Origin: Flavobacterium noncentrifugens
Lineage (GTDB): Bacteria; Bacteroidota; Bacteroidia; Flavobacteriales; Flavobacteriaceae
Reading direction: 5' to 3'
Assembly (NCBI RefSeq): GCF_900100375.1
Contig: NZ_FNEZ01000001.1
Location: forward strand, 310,001-374,000
Length of the DNA stretch: 64,000 nucleotides
The position numbers and the translations under genes are program-made. A model generated the notes under the pieces. That model saw nothing but the letters and a program-made list of their open reading frames with translations. It did no database searches and was not told the DNA's origin. Each line of letters begins with the position of its first letter. The first letter of the stretch is position 1. This document shows positions 36,946 through 47,070 of the stretch, one piece after another.

Positions 36946-37473
36946 TTAATGCTTTTCAATTACTTTAACTTCCACTGCTCCGGTGTTTTGGAAAAACGAC
37001 ACCATGTCTTCTTCATTTCCGCTTACGGCCACTTCCATCAGGAAATGATCGTCAGTGGTTCTCACATCCGGATTTTCTGCTTGTTTGAACGGCCACAATT
37101 TACTTCTCATGTAAAAAGTAACGACCATTAAGTGGGCAGCAAAAAATACCGTCATTTCAAACATGACCGGTACGAAAGCCGGCATATTCTGGATGTAGCT
37201 GAAACTTGGCTTTCCGCCGATATCCTGCGGCCAGTCTTGAATCATGATATAATCCATCATCGTAGTGGCAACTGTCAATCCGAGACAGCCATAGATGAAC
37301 GCACAAATCGCTAATCTCGTTGGAGCAATACCCATCGCTTTGTCCAATCCGTGAACCGGGAAAGGCGTGAATACTTCTTCAATATGATGGTGCGCAATAC
37401 GCGTTTTTCTAACGGCATCCATCAAGACATCATCGTCATTATAAATGGCGTGTATTACTTTATTAGTGCTCAT
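36946..37473 (-). CDS. actD: Alternative complex III subunit ActD (DUF3341)
   Basis: A 175-residue protein of the DUF3341 family: a soluble N-terminal part (ending VFTPFPVHGLDKAMG), then two membrane helices (about residues 56-78 and 100-120) and a soluble end. ActD is a small structural subunit of alternative complex III. It overlaps the actC stop by 11 bp, indicating tight coupling. Homology is clear from its position and motif; its detailed role is not known. Confidence 0.9.
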   Translation of the reverse strand: MSTNKVIHAIYNDDDVLMDAVRKTRIAHHHIEEVFTPFPVHGLDKAMGIAPTRLAICAFIYGCLGLTVATTMMDYIMIQDWPQDIGGKPSFSYIQNMPAFVPVMFEMTVFFAAHLMVVTFYMRSKLWPFKQAENPDVRTTDDHFLMEVAVSGNEEDMVSFFQNTGAVEVKVIEKH

Positions 37474-38869
37474 GATGTGAATGTTTATTTTCTTCTCTTA
37501 ATTTTTTATAGTTGTCTCCGGATGATTTCAGGATTGTTTTTACCTCTGCCTGAGCAATCACAGGGAATGTACGTGCATACAACAGGAATAATACAAAGAA
37601 GAAACCGATTGTTCCGATAAAGATTCCGATATCAACGAAAGTTGGCGAAAACATCGTCCATGAAGACGGCAGGTAATCACGGTGCAATGAGGTCACGATG
37701 ATCACGAAACGCTCAAACCACATCCCGATGTTTACCACAATCGAAATAATGAAAGAGAACATGATGCTCGTTCTTAATTTTTTGAACCACATGAATTGCG
37801 GAGAGAATACGTTGCAAGTCATCATCGACCAGTATGCCCACCAGTACGGTCCGGTTGCCCTGTTTAAGAACGCATACTGCTCATACTCTACTCCTGAATA
37901 CCAGGCCACGAACAACTCTGTAATATAAGCAACCCCAACGATCGAACCTGTAATCATGATTACAATATTCATCAATTCGATATGTTGGATGGTAATGTAA
38001 GCTTCCAGATTTGACACTTTTCTCATAATGATCAAAAGTGTGTTTACCATTGCGAATCCTGAGAATACCGCACCTGCAACGAAATAAGGCGGGAAGATGG
38101 TCGTATGCCATCCCGGGATTACCGAGGTAGCAAAGTCAAAGGATACAATCGTGTGTACAGAAAGTACAAGTGGCGTTGCCAATCCGGCAAGTACCAGGGA
38201 AACTTCTTCGAAACGCTGCCAGTCTTTGGCACGTCCGCTCCATCCGAAGCTTAAAATTGAATACACTCTTTTTGTAAAAGGCGTTACCGCTCTGTCTCTC
38301 AACATTGCGAAATCAGGAAGCAAACCAGTCCACCAAAATACCAATGAAACTGAAAGATACGTCGAGATCGCGAATACGTCCCAAAGAAGCGGTGAGTTGA
38401 AGTTGACCCAAAGCGAACCGAATTGGTTCGGGATTGGCAAAACCCAATACGCCAACCATGGACGACCCATGTGGATGATCGGGAACAAACCTGCCTGGAT
38501 CACTGAGAAAATCGTCATCGCTTCCGCAGATCTATTGATCGCCATTCTCCATCGTTGACGGAACAATAACAATACGGCTGAAATCAATGTTCCGGCGTGA
38601 CCGATACCTACCCACCAAACGAAGTTGGTAATATCCCAGGCCCAGCCTACCGTTTTATTTAATCCCCAAGTTCCGATACCTGTAGATACGGTGTAAATAA
38701 TGCAACCTAATCCCCAAAGGAATGCGATTAATGCGATTGAAAATACAGTCCACCATTGTTTGTTGGCTCTGCCTTCAACAGGCGCAGCGACATCTACTGT
38801 TACATCGTGATAAGTTTTATCACCAATAACTAAAGGTTTTCTAATGGGTGCTTCGTAGTGAGACGACAT
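37463..38869 (-). CDS. actC: Alternative complex III quinol-oxidising subunit ActC
   Basis: A 468-residue NrfD/PsrC-family membrane protein with about ten helices. It begins with a soluble stretch (about 50 residues) and contains the conserved GWAWDITNFVWWVGIGHAG segment. Members of the family bind quinol near the periplasmic side and pass electrons to the iron-sulfur subunit ActB. It follows actB by 35 bp and overlaps actD. Confidence 0.93.
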   Translation of the reverse strand: MSSHYEAPIRKPLVIGDKTYHDVTVDVAAPVEGRANKQWWTVFSIALIAFLWGLGCIIYTVSTGIGTWGLNKTVGWAWDITNFVWWVGIGHAGTLISAVLLLFRQRWRMAINRSAEAMTIFSVIQAGLFPIIHMGRPWLAYWVLPIPNQFGSLWVNFNSPLLWDVFAISTYLSVSLVFWWTGLLPDFAMLRDRAVTPFTKRVYSILSFGWSGRAKDWQRFEEVSLVLAGLATPLVLSVHTIVSFDFATSVIPGWHTTIFPPYFVAGAVFSGFAMVNTLLIIMRKVSNLEAYITIQHIELMNIVIMITGSIVGVAYITELFVAWYSGVEYEQYAFLNRATGPYWWAYWSMMTCNVFSPQFMWFKKLRTSIMFSFIISIVVNIGMWFERFVIIVTSLHRDYLPSSWTMFSPTFVDIGIFIGTIGFFFVLFLLYARTFPVIAQAEVKTILKSSGDNYKKLREENKHSHHEH

Positions 38870-38904
38870 AATCCTTTATCTTGTTTATTAATTTTATTTT
38901 TATA

Positions 38905-41900
38905 CTAGGTATTTCTGACTTTTACGTGATAGATAACGTTTGGTTTTGTTCCGACATGCTCCAACAAGTGGTACATTCTGTCGTCTTCGAGCAATTCAGC
39001 GACTTTGCTTTCTTTGTCGTTCACATCTCCAAAAATCATAGCGCCCGATGAACAAGCAGCCGAACAAGCCGTCTGGAATTCACCGTCTTTGATCACCCTG
39101 CCTTCGCGTTTCGCAGTCAAAATAGTCAACTGTGTCATTTGGATACACATCGAACATTTTTCCATTACCCCACGGGAACGAACGTTTACGTCTGGATTCA
39201 AGACCATACGGCCTAAATCATCATTCATGTGGTAATCGAATTCGCTGTTTTTGTTGTACAAGAACCAGTTGAAACGGCGTACTTTATACGGACAGTTGTT
39301 GGCACAGTATCTGGTTCCGACGCAACGGTTGTAAGCCATTTGGTTTTGCCCCTGGCGTCCGTGCGAAGTTGCCGCAACAGGACAAACCGTTTCACAAGGT
39401 GCGTGGTTACAGTGCTGGCACATTACCGGCTGAAAGGCAACCTGTGGATTGTCTGAAGCGTGCTCCATTTGTCCAAATCCGCCAAGCGAACCTTTATCTC
39501 CAAACAAACCGTTGAAGTTTTCTTTTTTCTCGTTGTCTTTTGCAAAAGTTTCTTCAGAAGAATAGTAACGGTCAATACGCAACCAGTGCATATCACGGCT
39601 TCTTCTGACTTCAGATTTACCTACGACAGGAACGTTGTTTTCAGCGTGGCAAGCGATCACACAAGCACCACAACCGGTACAAGCATTCAGGTCGATTGAC
39701 AAGTTGAAATGGTGTCCTACCGAACGGTCGAAAGATTCCCACAAATCCACTTTAGTCGCTTCTACCTCTGCGTGGTCTAAAGAAACCATTGGCTGAGGGT
39801 TCCACACTTTAGCGTCTTTGGTATTGAAAATCTCCAAAGTCGTTTCTTTGATGATATCGCCACGGCCCATTAACGTTTTCTGACCCTGAACACAAGCAAA
39901 CTCATGTTCTCCGCCAGCTTTCGTAATCGAAACGGTCTGTACATCATTAAAACCTTTATACAATGCGTAAGCGTTCACACCTACTTTCATTTCTTCTTTA
40001 AGCGCTGCTTTGCGTCCATATCCGAAAGACAAACCAACGGTTCCTTTCGCTTGTCCAGGCTGAACGATTACCGGAACATTGTCTAGTTTTACGCCATCAA
40101 CCACAAGGTTTGCGTAGCTTCCGTTCAATCCGCCATTGGCAACGATTTCATTGGTCATGCCTAATTTGTCGGCATCAAATTTTGAAACGGTTACATAATT
40201 GTCCCAAGACACACGTGTAATCGGATCCGGGAATTCCTGCAACCATGGGTTGTTTGCCTGCTGGCCATCGCCAAGACCGACTTTGGTATACAATACCAAT
40301 TCCAAACCTGTTGATTTTGATCCTGCCAAAGCATTTGCAGCGGCTGAATAATCTGCACTTCCGCCCGCAGCTGGAGCCGAAGCACCTGCATATAAACCAT
40401 CGTGCAATACTTTATTCCAAGACAAGCCGCCAGTGTATGACGCTGAATTGGCTTTTAAATAATCATAATAAGTTCCGGCATCACCATTCCAAGACATCAA
40501 ACCTTCCTGAAATTGTTTGGTGTTGAATAATGGACGGATCGTAGGTTGCGTCAATGCGTATGCACCTTTGGTCAGACTTAAGTCATTCCAAGACTCTAAG
40601 TAATGAGGCACAGCAGCAGCAACCGTTACCACCGAAGCGGTTTCGTCTTCTTTCAAAGAGAACGCTACTGAAGTTTTTACATTTTTCAATGCCGATTTGA
40701 ATGCTTCGCCATTTGGTAAAGTATACACCGGATTCACACCGCTCATGATCAAAGTGCCTACTTTTCCTGCCTGAACATCAGCGATCAGTTGGGCAACCTG
40801 CTGGTTAGACCCTTTTCTGATTTGTCTTGTCCCTGCAGTCGAGAAAGCCTCGCTTTGTAAAGCCTGATTGATGGCCAAAACCAGCAATTGTGCATTTTTA
40901 TCTTGAATCCCTGAAACCAAAACCCCTTTAGAACCGGCCGCTTTCAATTGCTGCGCCGCTTTTGTAACATCAGCATCAAATGCTTTGTCAAGGTTTGAGG
41001 AAACTGCGGCACCTGTAATGATACCGTATATTTTTACCAATGCCTGTTTCTGATTGAAAACGGTCATTGCAACACGTTTATCAGCAGCAGCACCGGATAA
41101 AGTCATATTGGATTCGAACTGGAAGTGGCGTGACATTTTTCCGTTTCTTGGAATTCTGCCCTGAGCATAACCTGTATCGTAGCTTCCGCCCTGCCAATCT
41201 CCCAAGAAATCTGCACCAACAGAAACAATTAAAGAAGCTTTTCCGAAATCATAATCTACCAATGCGCGTTCTCCGTAAACTGCTTCGAAAGCATCCAAAG
41301 CTTCAGAGGATGAAACTGCATCGTAAACGACGTGTTTTGAACCCGGGTTTTTAGCGATGAATTCGGCGATTAGTTTTTCAGTAGATGGACTCGCAAGTGT
41401 GTTTGTTAAAAGTACGATTTGCTTTCCTGACGCTTTTGCGTCGGCGATTCCGGCTTTGATTTTAGCATCAACATCTGACCAGCTTGCAGGTTTTCCGGCA
41501 ATTTTCGGTTCTTTCAAACGCATGCTGTCGTACATTGACAAAACAGACGCATGAACCCTTGCATTGGCAGCAAACTTAGCACCAGCAATCGTGTTGTTTT
41601 CTATTTTAATCGGTCGGCCTTCGCGGGTTTTTACTAAAATATTAGCAAAATCGAATCCGTCAAAAACAGAAGTGGCATAGAAATCAGCAACTCCAGGAAT
41701 GATTTGCTCCGGCTGGACGACATAAGGTATCGACTTGTGCACAGGACCTTCGCAGGCAGCAAGCGTCGCCGCAGCCGTACTAAATCCAACGTACTTTAAA
41801 AAATCACGTCTTGTAGTTGAAGAGTTTGAAAGGGAATCTTTATTTCCTAAAAATTCATCTGTCGGGATTTCTTCAACAAATTCGTTATTTCTAAGCGCCT

Positions 41901-41964
41901 CAACAATAGAACTATTTTCGTTTAGTTCTTCAACACTTTTCCAGTATTTTTTGTTTGATGACAT
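38905..41964 (-). CDS. actB: Alternative complex III iron-sulfur subunit ActB
   Basis: A 1019-residue fusion. It has an unusual internal Tat-type signal near residue 52 (TTRRDFLKYVGFSTAAAT) with a cysteine soon after (AACEGP), as in the Tat-variant family. The middle is a molybdopterin-oxidoreductase-like domain that in ActB carries no cofactor. The C-terminal third has four ferredoxin-type cysteine clusters (CTGCGACVIACH, CQHCNHAPCETVCP, CVGTRYCANNCP, CSMC...CSAACSSGA). These give a wire from ActC quinol sites to the hemes of ActA. It is second in the operon, after actA. Confidence 0.95.
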   Translation of the reverse strand: MSSNKKYWKSVEELNENSSIVEALRNNEFVEEIPTDEFLGNKDSLSNSSTTRRDFLKYVGFSTAAATLAACEGPVHKSIPYVVQPEQIIPGVADFYATSVFDGFDFANILVKTREGRPIKIENNTIAGAKFAANARVHASVLSMYDSMRLKEPKIAGKPASWSDVDAKIKAGIADAKASGKQIVLLTNTLASPSTEKLIAEFIAKNPGSKHVVYDAVSSSEALDAFEAVYGERALVDYDFGKASLIVSVGADFLGDWQGGSYDTGYAQGRIPRNGKMSRHFQFESNMTLSGAAADKRVAMTVFNQKQALVKIYGIITGAAVSSNLDKAFDADVTKAAQQLKAAGSKGVLVSGIQDKNAQLLVLAINQALQSEAFSTAGTRQIRKGSNQQVAQLIADVQAGKVGTLIMSGVNPVYTLPNGEAFKSALKNVKTSVAFSLKEDETASVVTVAAAVPHYLESWNDLSLTKGAYALTQPTIRPLFNTKQFQEGLMSWNGDAGTYYDYLKANSASYTGGLSWNKVLHDGLYAGASAPAAGGSADYSAAANALAGSKSTGLELVLYTKVGLGDGQQANNPWLQEFPDPITRVSWDNYVTVSKFDADKLGMTNEIVANGGLNGSYANLVVDGVKLDNVPVIVQPGQAKGTVGLSFGYGRKAALKEEMKVGVNAYALYKGFNDVQTVSITKAGGEHEFACVQGQKTLMGRGDIIKETTLEIFNTKDAKVWNPQPMVSLDHAEVEATKVDLWESFDRSVGHHFNLSIDLNACTGCGACVIACHAENNVPVVGKSEVRRSRDMHWLRIDRYYSSEETFAKDNEKKENFNGLFGDKGSLGGFGQMEHASDNPQVAFQPVMCQHCNHAPCETVCPVAATSHGRQGQNQMAYNRCVGTRYCANNCPYKVRRFNWFLYNKNSEFDYHMNDDLGRMVLNPDVNVRSRGVMEKCSMCIQMTQLTILTAKREGRVIKDGEFQTACSAACSSGAMIFGDVNDKESKVAELLEDDRMYHLLEHVGTKPNVIYHVKVRNT

Positions 41965-42058
41965 CGTATATAAATATTAAGCTTCTTAATTATTTTTTGT
42001 TAATCGCATTCGGTTAATCGTTGATTCGGCTATTCAGCCAAATCGGCAATCAAACAAA

Positions 42059-43399
42059 TTAGTAGTGGCATTTACCGCATTCCAAGCCTCCCATTTGCGC
42101 TGCAGTCAATTTGTCTACACCGTATTTTTTAGAGAGTTCTGCGTGGATTTTTGCGTAGTATTCATTGCCTTCCATTTTCACGTCGGTTTTTCTGTGACAG
42201 TCAATACACCAGCCCATAGTTAATGGAAAGAATTGTTTCATCACTTCGAATTCCTGAACCGGACCGTGGCAAGTCTGGCATTCTACACCGGCAACAGAAA
42301 CGTGTTGCGAGTGGTTGAAGTAAACGAAATCTGGCAGGTTGTGGATGCGCACCCATTTTACAGGCTGTGTTTTTCCAGTGTACTTCTGAGTGGCTTTATC
42401 CCAGCCAACAGCGGTGTATAATTTTGCGATTTCCCCGTCGTAGAATGCTTTTGAATGGTCTGGCGTTGCAGTCGTATCAGAAACTTCAGAAATATTTTTG
42501 TGGCAGTTCATACAAACATTTAAAGAAGGAATCCCTGCATTTTTAGAAACACGCGCCGCAGAGTGGCAATATTTACAGTTGATTCCGTTGCTTCCCGCGT
42601 GGATTCTGTGTGAGTAATGAATAGGCTGGATCGGTTCGTAGTTTTGGTCTACACCAATTTGCATCAGGTAACCGTAAACGAAATATCCGCTGGCAAGCAA
42701 CAAGAAAATTGACGTTACCAACACCAAAAATTGATTTTGGGCAAATGCTTTCCAGATCGGCGTTCTTTTTTCTTTTGGCGCAACTTCGATTCCGTTGGCT
42801 TTTGCTACTTTGGTCAACACGCTGTTTACCATGAACAACATCACCACCAATAATAACATGACAACTGCCAACGCACCAAGAACGACATTGTTCGAAATTT
42901 CACTTCCCTCAGAAGCAGCAGTAACTGTTCCCGGAGGCGCAGCACCAACAGCAGGTTCCGCTTTAGGCGTAGAAGTGTAAGCGATAATGTTATCAATATC
43001 ACCTTCCGACAATTGCGGGAACGCAGTCATTACCGACTTGTTGTTTTCTGCGAATAATTTTACCGCAGTCGCATCTCCTGATTTGATCACTTCAGAACTG
43101 TTGTGAACCCATTTGTAGATCCATGCCATTTCATGCTTTTCTTTTACACCACGCAAAGCCGGCCCTGTTGATTTGGCATCAAGTTTATGACAGGCAGCAC
43201 AATTGGTATTGAAAAGCTCTTTTCCTTTTACAGGATCACCCGCCCCTGCAGCTGGAGCTGCGGTTGCTGCCGCCGGAGCAGCTGGTGTTGCTGCAGGAGC
43301 AGCGGTTTGCGCATTTGAAGTGAAGGAGAAAGTCAGCATTACAGCCAGACTCAAAAGTAAAATCCTTGAAATCGAATTATGGTTACCCACTTTTTTCAT
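42059..43399 (-). CDS. actA: Alternative complex III multiheme cytochrome ActA, with extra N-terminal heme domain
   Basis: A 446-residue c-type cytochrome with a signal peptide (residues 1-30), an Ala/Pro linker, a class I-like mono-heme domain (CAACH, residues 67-71), two membrane segments (about 170-195 and 225-250) and five more CxxCH motifs in the C-terminal half (CKYCH, CMNCH, CQTCH, CIDCH, CGKCH). The last five match the classic pentaheme ActA. The N-terminal sixth heme domain looks like an added cytochrome c. It is the first gene of the operon. Confidence 0.92.
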   Translation of the reverse strand: MKKVGNHNSISRILLLSLAVMLTFSFTSNAQTAAPAATPAAPAAATAAPAAGAGDPVKGKELFNTNCAACHKLDAKSTGPALRGVKEKHEMAWIYKWVHNSSEVIKSGDATAVKLFAENNKSVMTAFPQLSEGDIDNIIAYTSTPKAEPAVGAAPPGTVTAASEGSEISNNVVLGALAVVMLLLVVMLFMVNSVLTKVAKANGIEVAPKEKRTPIWKAFAQNQFLVLVTSIFLLLASGYFVYGYLMQIGVDQNYEPIQPIHYSHRIHAGSNGINCKYCHSAARVSKNAGIPSLNVCMNCHKNISEVSDTTATPDHSKAFYDGEIAKLYTAVGWDKATQKYTGKTQPVKWVRIHNLPDFVYFNHSQHVSVAGVECQTCHGPVQEFEVMKQFFPLTMGWCIDCHRKTDVKMEGNEYYAKIHAELSKKYGVDKLTAAQMGGLECGKCHY

Positions 43400-43484
43400 A
43401 TTATAAATGATTATCGACTAAAATTTGCATGGTTTTCCTGATCAAATTGCAACAGAAAAAGGCACACTGTTTTTAAAACTTGCA

Positions 43485-43492
43485 CAAAAATA
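43485..43492 (-). promoter_or_regulatory. Candidate act operon -7 element TATTTTTG
   Basis: Exact TAnnTTTG match, 86 bp before actA on the minus strand. An imperfect inverted repeat (ACTATTCTTAA...TTAAAATAGT, 43503-43527) sits where the upstream element would be and may be a regulator site. No clear TTG -33 is present. Confidence 0.4.
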
Positions 43493-43590
43493 CGACTTAT
43501 GAACTATTCTTAAAACCTTAAAATAGTCTTAAATATCAATTTATATTAATTCTAAATAATATTTTTGATTTCGTATATTTTATTAAATAC

Positions 43591-43598
43591 TACATTTG
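43591..43598 (+). promoter_or_regulatory. Promoter of the SPOR protein gene, TACATTTG
   Basis: Exact TAnnTTTG match with a TTTG about 23 bp upstream (43564-43567) as -33 element. It places the transcript start just before the ATG at 43617 and rules out an upstream TTG start. Confidence 0.6.
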
Positions 43599-43616
43599 TA
43601 TAAAAATCACCGCCTT

Positions 43617-44006
43617 ATGAAAATTATCGAATCGAAAAGCCTGTTATTTGGAACAATTCTGTACTGTATTATAACAGCAAACGCTCATGCACAGGGCGGC
43701 ACTACAACCGTTACGCAAGACCAAAAATTTGAACAGTTGCTTGCCGAAAAAAGAAAAATCAACTCGTCAATTACAATAAACGACCGCTATAAAATACAGA
43801 TTTTCAATGGGGATAGCGAAACTTCAAAAAAGACGCTAACCGATTTTAGAAGGGACTATAAAAGCCTTGATGGGACGATTGTTTTCAGTACGCCAACATA
43901 CAAGGTCTGGGTTGGAAATTTCAAGTCGAGAATCGAAGCAGAACGCAACCTTTCGGAATTGAAAAAAAAGTATCCGAATGCGCTGTTGATTAAGCCAAAC
44001 AAGTAG
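43617..44006 (+). CDS. Secreted SPOR-domain protein
   Basis: A 129-residue protein with a signal peptide (cleavage near AHAQ) and a C-terminal SPOR-type domain: YKIQIFNGDSETSKK, then TYKVWVGNFKSRIEAERNLSELKKKYP. SPOR domains bind peptidoglycan lacking stem peptides at division sites. It stands alone between the act operon and infB, on the opposite strand to both. The start at 43617 is fixed by the promoter, since an upstream TTG frame begins inside the -7 element. Confidence 0.85.
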   Translation: MKIIESKSLLFGTILYCIITANAHAQGGTTTVTQDQKFEQLLAEKRKINSSITINDRYKIQIFNGDSETSKKTLTDFRRDYKSLDGTIVFSTPTYKVWVGNFKSRIEAERNLSELKKKYPNALLIKPNK

Positions 44007-44010
44007 GAAG

Positions 44011-44042
44011 TTGCACAATTGCACAATTGCACAATTGCACAG
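44011..44042. repeat. Octamer tandem repeat TTGCACAA, four copies
   Basis: Three perfect TTGCACAA units and a fourth ending in G, directly after the stop of the SPOR gene and before the terminator. Confidence 0.85.
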
Positions 44043-44071
44043 CAAAATTAAAAAATCATACATTCACAAAC

Positions 44072-44103
44072 AAAAAAGCGCCCAGTAAATGGACGCTTTT
44101 TTT
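44072..44103. terminator. Bidirectional terminator between SPOR gene and infB
   Basis: Stem AAAAAAGCGCCCA/TGGACGCTTTTTT with one mismatch and A/T tracts on both sides. It serves the convergent SPOR gene and the rimP-nusA-infB operon. Confidence 0.85.
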
Positions 44104-44151
44104 ATATACTATGCTGAAAAAATCAGATACTTAGTTCTTTGCACTCAGCTG

Positions 44152-47010
44152 CTATTTCAGTTTTTTCTTCACAGCAACTTCCTGGAATGCTTCAATGACA
44201 TCTCTTTCTTCAATGTCGTTGTAGCCTTTGATCTGGATACCGCAATCATACCCTTTGGAAACTTCTTTCACATCGTCTTTGAAACGTTTCAATGCAGTCA
44301 ATTCGCCTGTGTGAACGACAACGCCTTCGCGGATGATACGGATTCTTGAATTCCTGAAGATTTTTCCGTCTGTAACCATACAACCTGCGATGGTTCCGAT
44401 TTTCGATATTTTGAACAATTCCCTGATTTCGGCAGTTCCAGTTACTTCTTCTTTCATTTCTGGCGACAACATGCCTTCCATCGCATCTTTCAAATCATCG
44501 ATCGCATCATAGATGATCGAGTAGTTTCTGATGTCAATTTCTTCTTTGTCTGCCAATTGCCTGGCGTTTCCAGCAGGACGAACATTAAATCCGATGATGA
44601 TCGCGTCAGATGCTGATGCCAACATGACATCGGTTTCTGTAATTGCTCCAACTCCTTTGTGGATGATATTGATCTGGATTTCTTCGGTCGATAATTTCGA
44701 GAACGAATCAGACAACGCTTCTACAGAACCATCCACGTCACCTTTAAGGATGATGTTGAGTTCTTTAAACTGTCCGAGTGCGATACGACGACCAATTTCG
44801 GCAAGTGTAATGTGACGTTGGGTACGAACTGATTGCTCGCGCATCAATTGGGTACGTTTGGCAGCAATGGCTTTAGCTTCTCTTTCGTCTTCAAACACGT
44901 TAAATTTGTCACCCGCTGTCGCTGCGCCATCAAGACCCAAAACAGACACCGGCGTTGACGGACCAGCCTCAAGGACTACGTTACCACGCTCATCGTGCAT
45001 TGCTTTGATCTTGCCATGGTGTTTTCCGGCAAGCATATAATCCCCTATTTTTAATGTTCCGTTTTGGACTAAAATCGTAGAAACGTATCCTTTACCTTTA
45101 TCTAAAAATGCTTCGACAACCGTTCCTGAAGCCGCTTTGTTTGGATTGGCTTTTAATTCAAGAATTTCTGCTTCAAGCAATACTTTTTCAAGCAATTCCT
45201 TAACACCTGTTCCTACTTTGGCAGAAATATCGTGCGACTGGATTTTTCCACCCCAGTCTTCGACCAATAAATTCATTCCGGCCAAACGTTCCTTGATTTT
45301 CTCAGGGTTCGCATTCGGCTTATCGACTTTATTGATTGCAAAAATGATCGGCACATTCGCAGCTTGTGCGTGGCTGATCGCCTCTTTTGTTTGTGGCATG
45401 ATGTCATCATCGGCAGCTACCACGATAATTGCGATATCGGTAACCTGCGCACCACGTGCACGCATCGCGGTAAACGCTTCGTGACCTGGCGTATCGAGGA
45501 ATGCGATTTTTTGACCGTTATCCAATGTTACCCCGTAAGCACCAATGTGCTGCGTGATTCCACCTGATTCTCCGGCGATTACATTTTCCTTACGGATGTA
45601 ATCCAAAAGCGATGTTTTACCGTGATCGACGTGGCCCATTACGGTTACGATCGGCGCTCTTGTTACTAAATCTTCTGCTTTATCTTCTTCAACCTGGATG
45701 TTGTCTTCAAGATCGGTGGTGATGAATTCTACATCATATCCAAACTCATCGGCAACAATCGTTAAGGTTTCTGCATCCAAACGCTGGTTCATGGTAACCA
45801 TGATTCCAAGCGACATACAGGTTCCGATGACTTTCGTAATCGGCACATCCATCATGATCGCAATTTCACCAACGGTAACAAACTCGGTTACTTTGATGGT
45901 TTTACTGCCTTCTTCCAATGATCTTTGCTCGTCATCAGATTTCTGGCGGTGCGTATCCCTTTTATCTCTTCTGTATTTCGCAGCTTTTGATTTTCCGCCT
46001 TTACCCTGAAGTTTTTCAAGGGTTTCACGGATTTGGTTTTTCACTTCTTCTTCCGTTGGCTCTACTTTAGCAACGATCGGCCTGTTTCCTTTTACGAAAC
46101 CAGGACGCGCGCTTCTGTTTGCAGCATTTCCACCGGCATTTGGCGTGATTTTATTCGGATTGTGCGCTCCCGGAACGCCCGGCGGCCTTGTGGTTTCGCC
46201 CGGTTTCGAAGGAATTCTTTTCCGTTTGTTTTTATTCGCATTATTATTTGCACCCGCAGCAGGATTTGTTCCCGGTTTGTTAGGTGTAATTTTCGGCTCT
46301 TCTTTTTTCTTTTTCGGTTTGTTGAATTGCGACAAATCAATCGTTTGTCCGGTTAAGGTGGCACCGGATAATTTTTGATATTGTGTCGTGATCGCTTCTT
46401 CAACAGGAGCCGATGCATCTGGCGCTTTTACTTCAGGCGCTTTTACCTGAGGTGCTGCTTCAACCGCTTTAGCTGCGCTCGATTCGGCTACGCCTCGGGT
46501 TGGCGCTTCTGTTTTTTCTGCAACCGGAGCTTCGGTTTTTGGCGCTTCAGCAGCTACTGGTGCAGTCGCTGGTTCCGCTTTTGCAACTGGTGCAGCCGGA
46601 GCTTCCGCTGGTTTTGGTGTTGGCGCAGCAGCCGGTTTTTGTGGATTCAAATCAATCGTACCCACCTGTTTCGGGCCTGTAACCACCGCTTTCGCTTTGA
46701 TTACTTCCTGTTGCTGGCGTTGGCGTTCTTCGTCCTGTTTGCGTTTGTCCTCGATCTCTTTTTCCCTTTCGATACGCAAAGCTTCTTTTTCTTTTCTCTT
46801 CTCTTCGCTGACTTCTTTCGAAGCCTCTTTATTGCCCTTATCGCCCGCAAATTGATTTTGCAGGATATTAAATTCCGCATCGGAAATCTTGGCGTTCGGA
46901 TTTGCATCAATAGCAATTCCCTTATCTTTAAGATAATCGACAGCCCTTTCCAAAGAAATATTTAATTCCCTTAAAACCTTGTTTATTCTTATTACTCTCT
47001 CTTCAGACAT
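44152..47010 (-). CDS. infB: Translation initiation factor IF-2
   Basis: A 952-residue GTPase. It has an N-terminal IF2_N domain (residues 1-55), a long Ala/Pro/Lys-rich linker (about 60-330), the G1 motif GHVDHGKT near residue 460, DTPGHE and NKVD switch motifs, then domains II-IV ending KKKLK. It brings initiator tRNA to the ribosome. It is the third gene of the rimP-nusA-infB operon. The extended linker is typical of the phylum. Confidence 0.97.
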   Translation of the reverse strand: MSEERVIRINKVLRELNISLERAVDYLKDKGIAIDANPNAKISDAEFNILQNQFAGDKGNKEASKEVSEEKRKEKEALRIEREKEIEDKRKQDEERQRQQQEVIKAKAVVTGPKQVGTIDLNPQKPAAAPTPKPAEAPAAPVAKAEPATAPVAAEAPKTEAPVAEKTEAPTRGVAESSAAKAVEAAPQVKAPEVKAPDASAPVEEAITTQYQKLSGATLTGQTIDLSQFNKPKKKKEEPKITPNKPGTNPAAGANNNANKNKRKRIPSKPGETTRPPGVPGAHNPNKITPNAGGNAANRSARPGFVKGNRPIVAKVEPTEEEVKNQIRETLEKLQGKGGKSKAAKYRRDKRDTHRQKSDDEQRSLEEGSKTIKVTEFVTVGEIAIMMDVPITKVIGTCMSLGIMVTMNQRLDAETLTIVADEFGYDVEFITTDLEDNIQVEEDKAEDLVTRAPIVTVMGHVDHGKTSLLDYIRKENVIAGESGGITQHIGAYGVTLDNGQKIAFLDTPGHEAFTAMRARGAQVTDIAIIVVAADDDIMPQTKEAISHAQAANVPIIFAINKVDKPNANPEKIKERLAGMNLLVEDWGGKIQSHDISAKVGTGVKELLEKVLLEAEILELKANPNKAASGTVVEAFLDKGKGYVSTILVQNGTLKIGDYMLAGKHHGKIKAMHDERGNVVLEAGPSTPVSVLGLDGAATAGDKFNVFEDEREAKAIAAKRTQLMREQSVRTQRHITLAEIGRRIALGQFKELNIILKGDVDGSVEALSDSFSKLSTEEIQINIIHKGVGAITETDVMLASASDAIIIGFNVRPAGNARQLADKEEIDIRNYSIIYDAIDDLKDAMEGMLSPEMKEEVTGTAEIRELFKISKIGTIAGCMVTDGKIFRNSRIRIIREGVVVHTGELTALKRFKDDVKEVSKGYDCGIQIKGYNDIEERDVIEAFQEVAVKKKLK

Positions 47011-47070
47011 AAAATCTTTTTATTATTACCTTTTTTTGTTGTGTTGTGTATGTAGTTGTAGTTAAGACTT

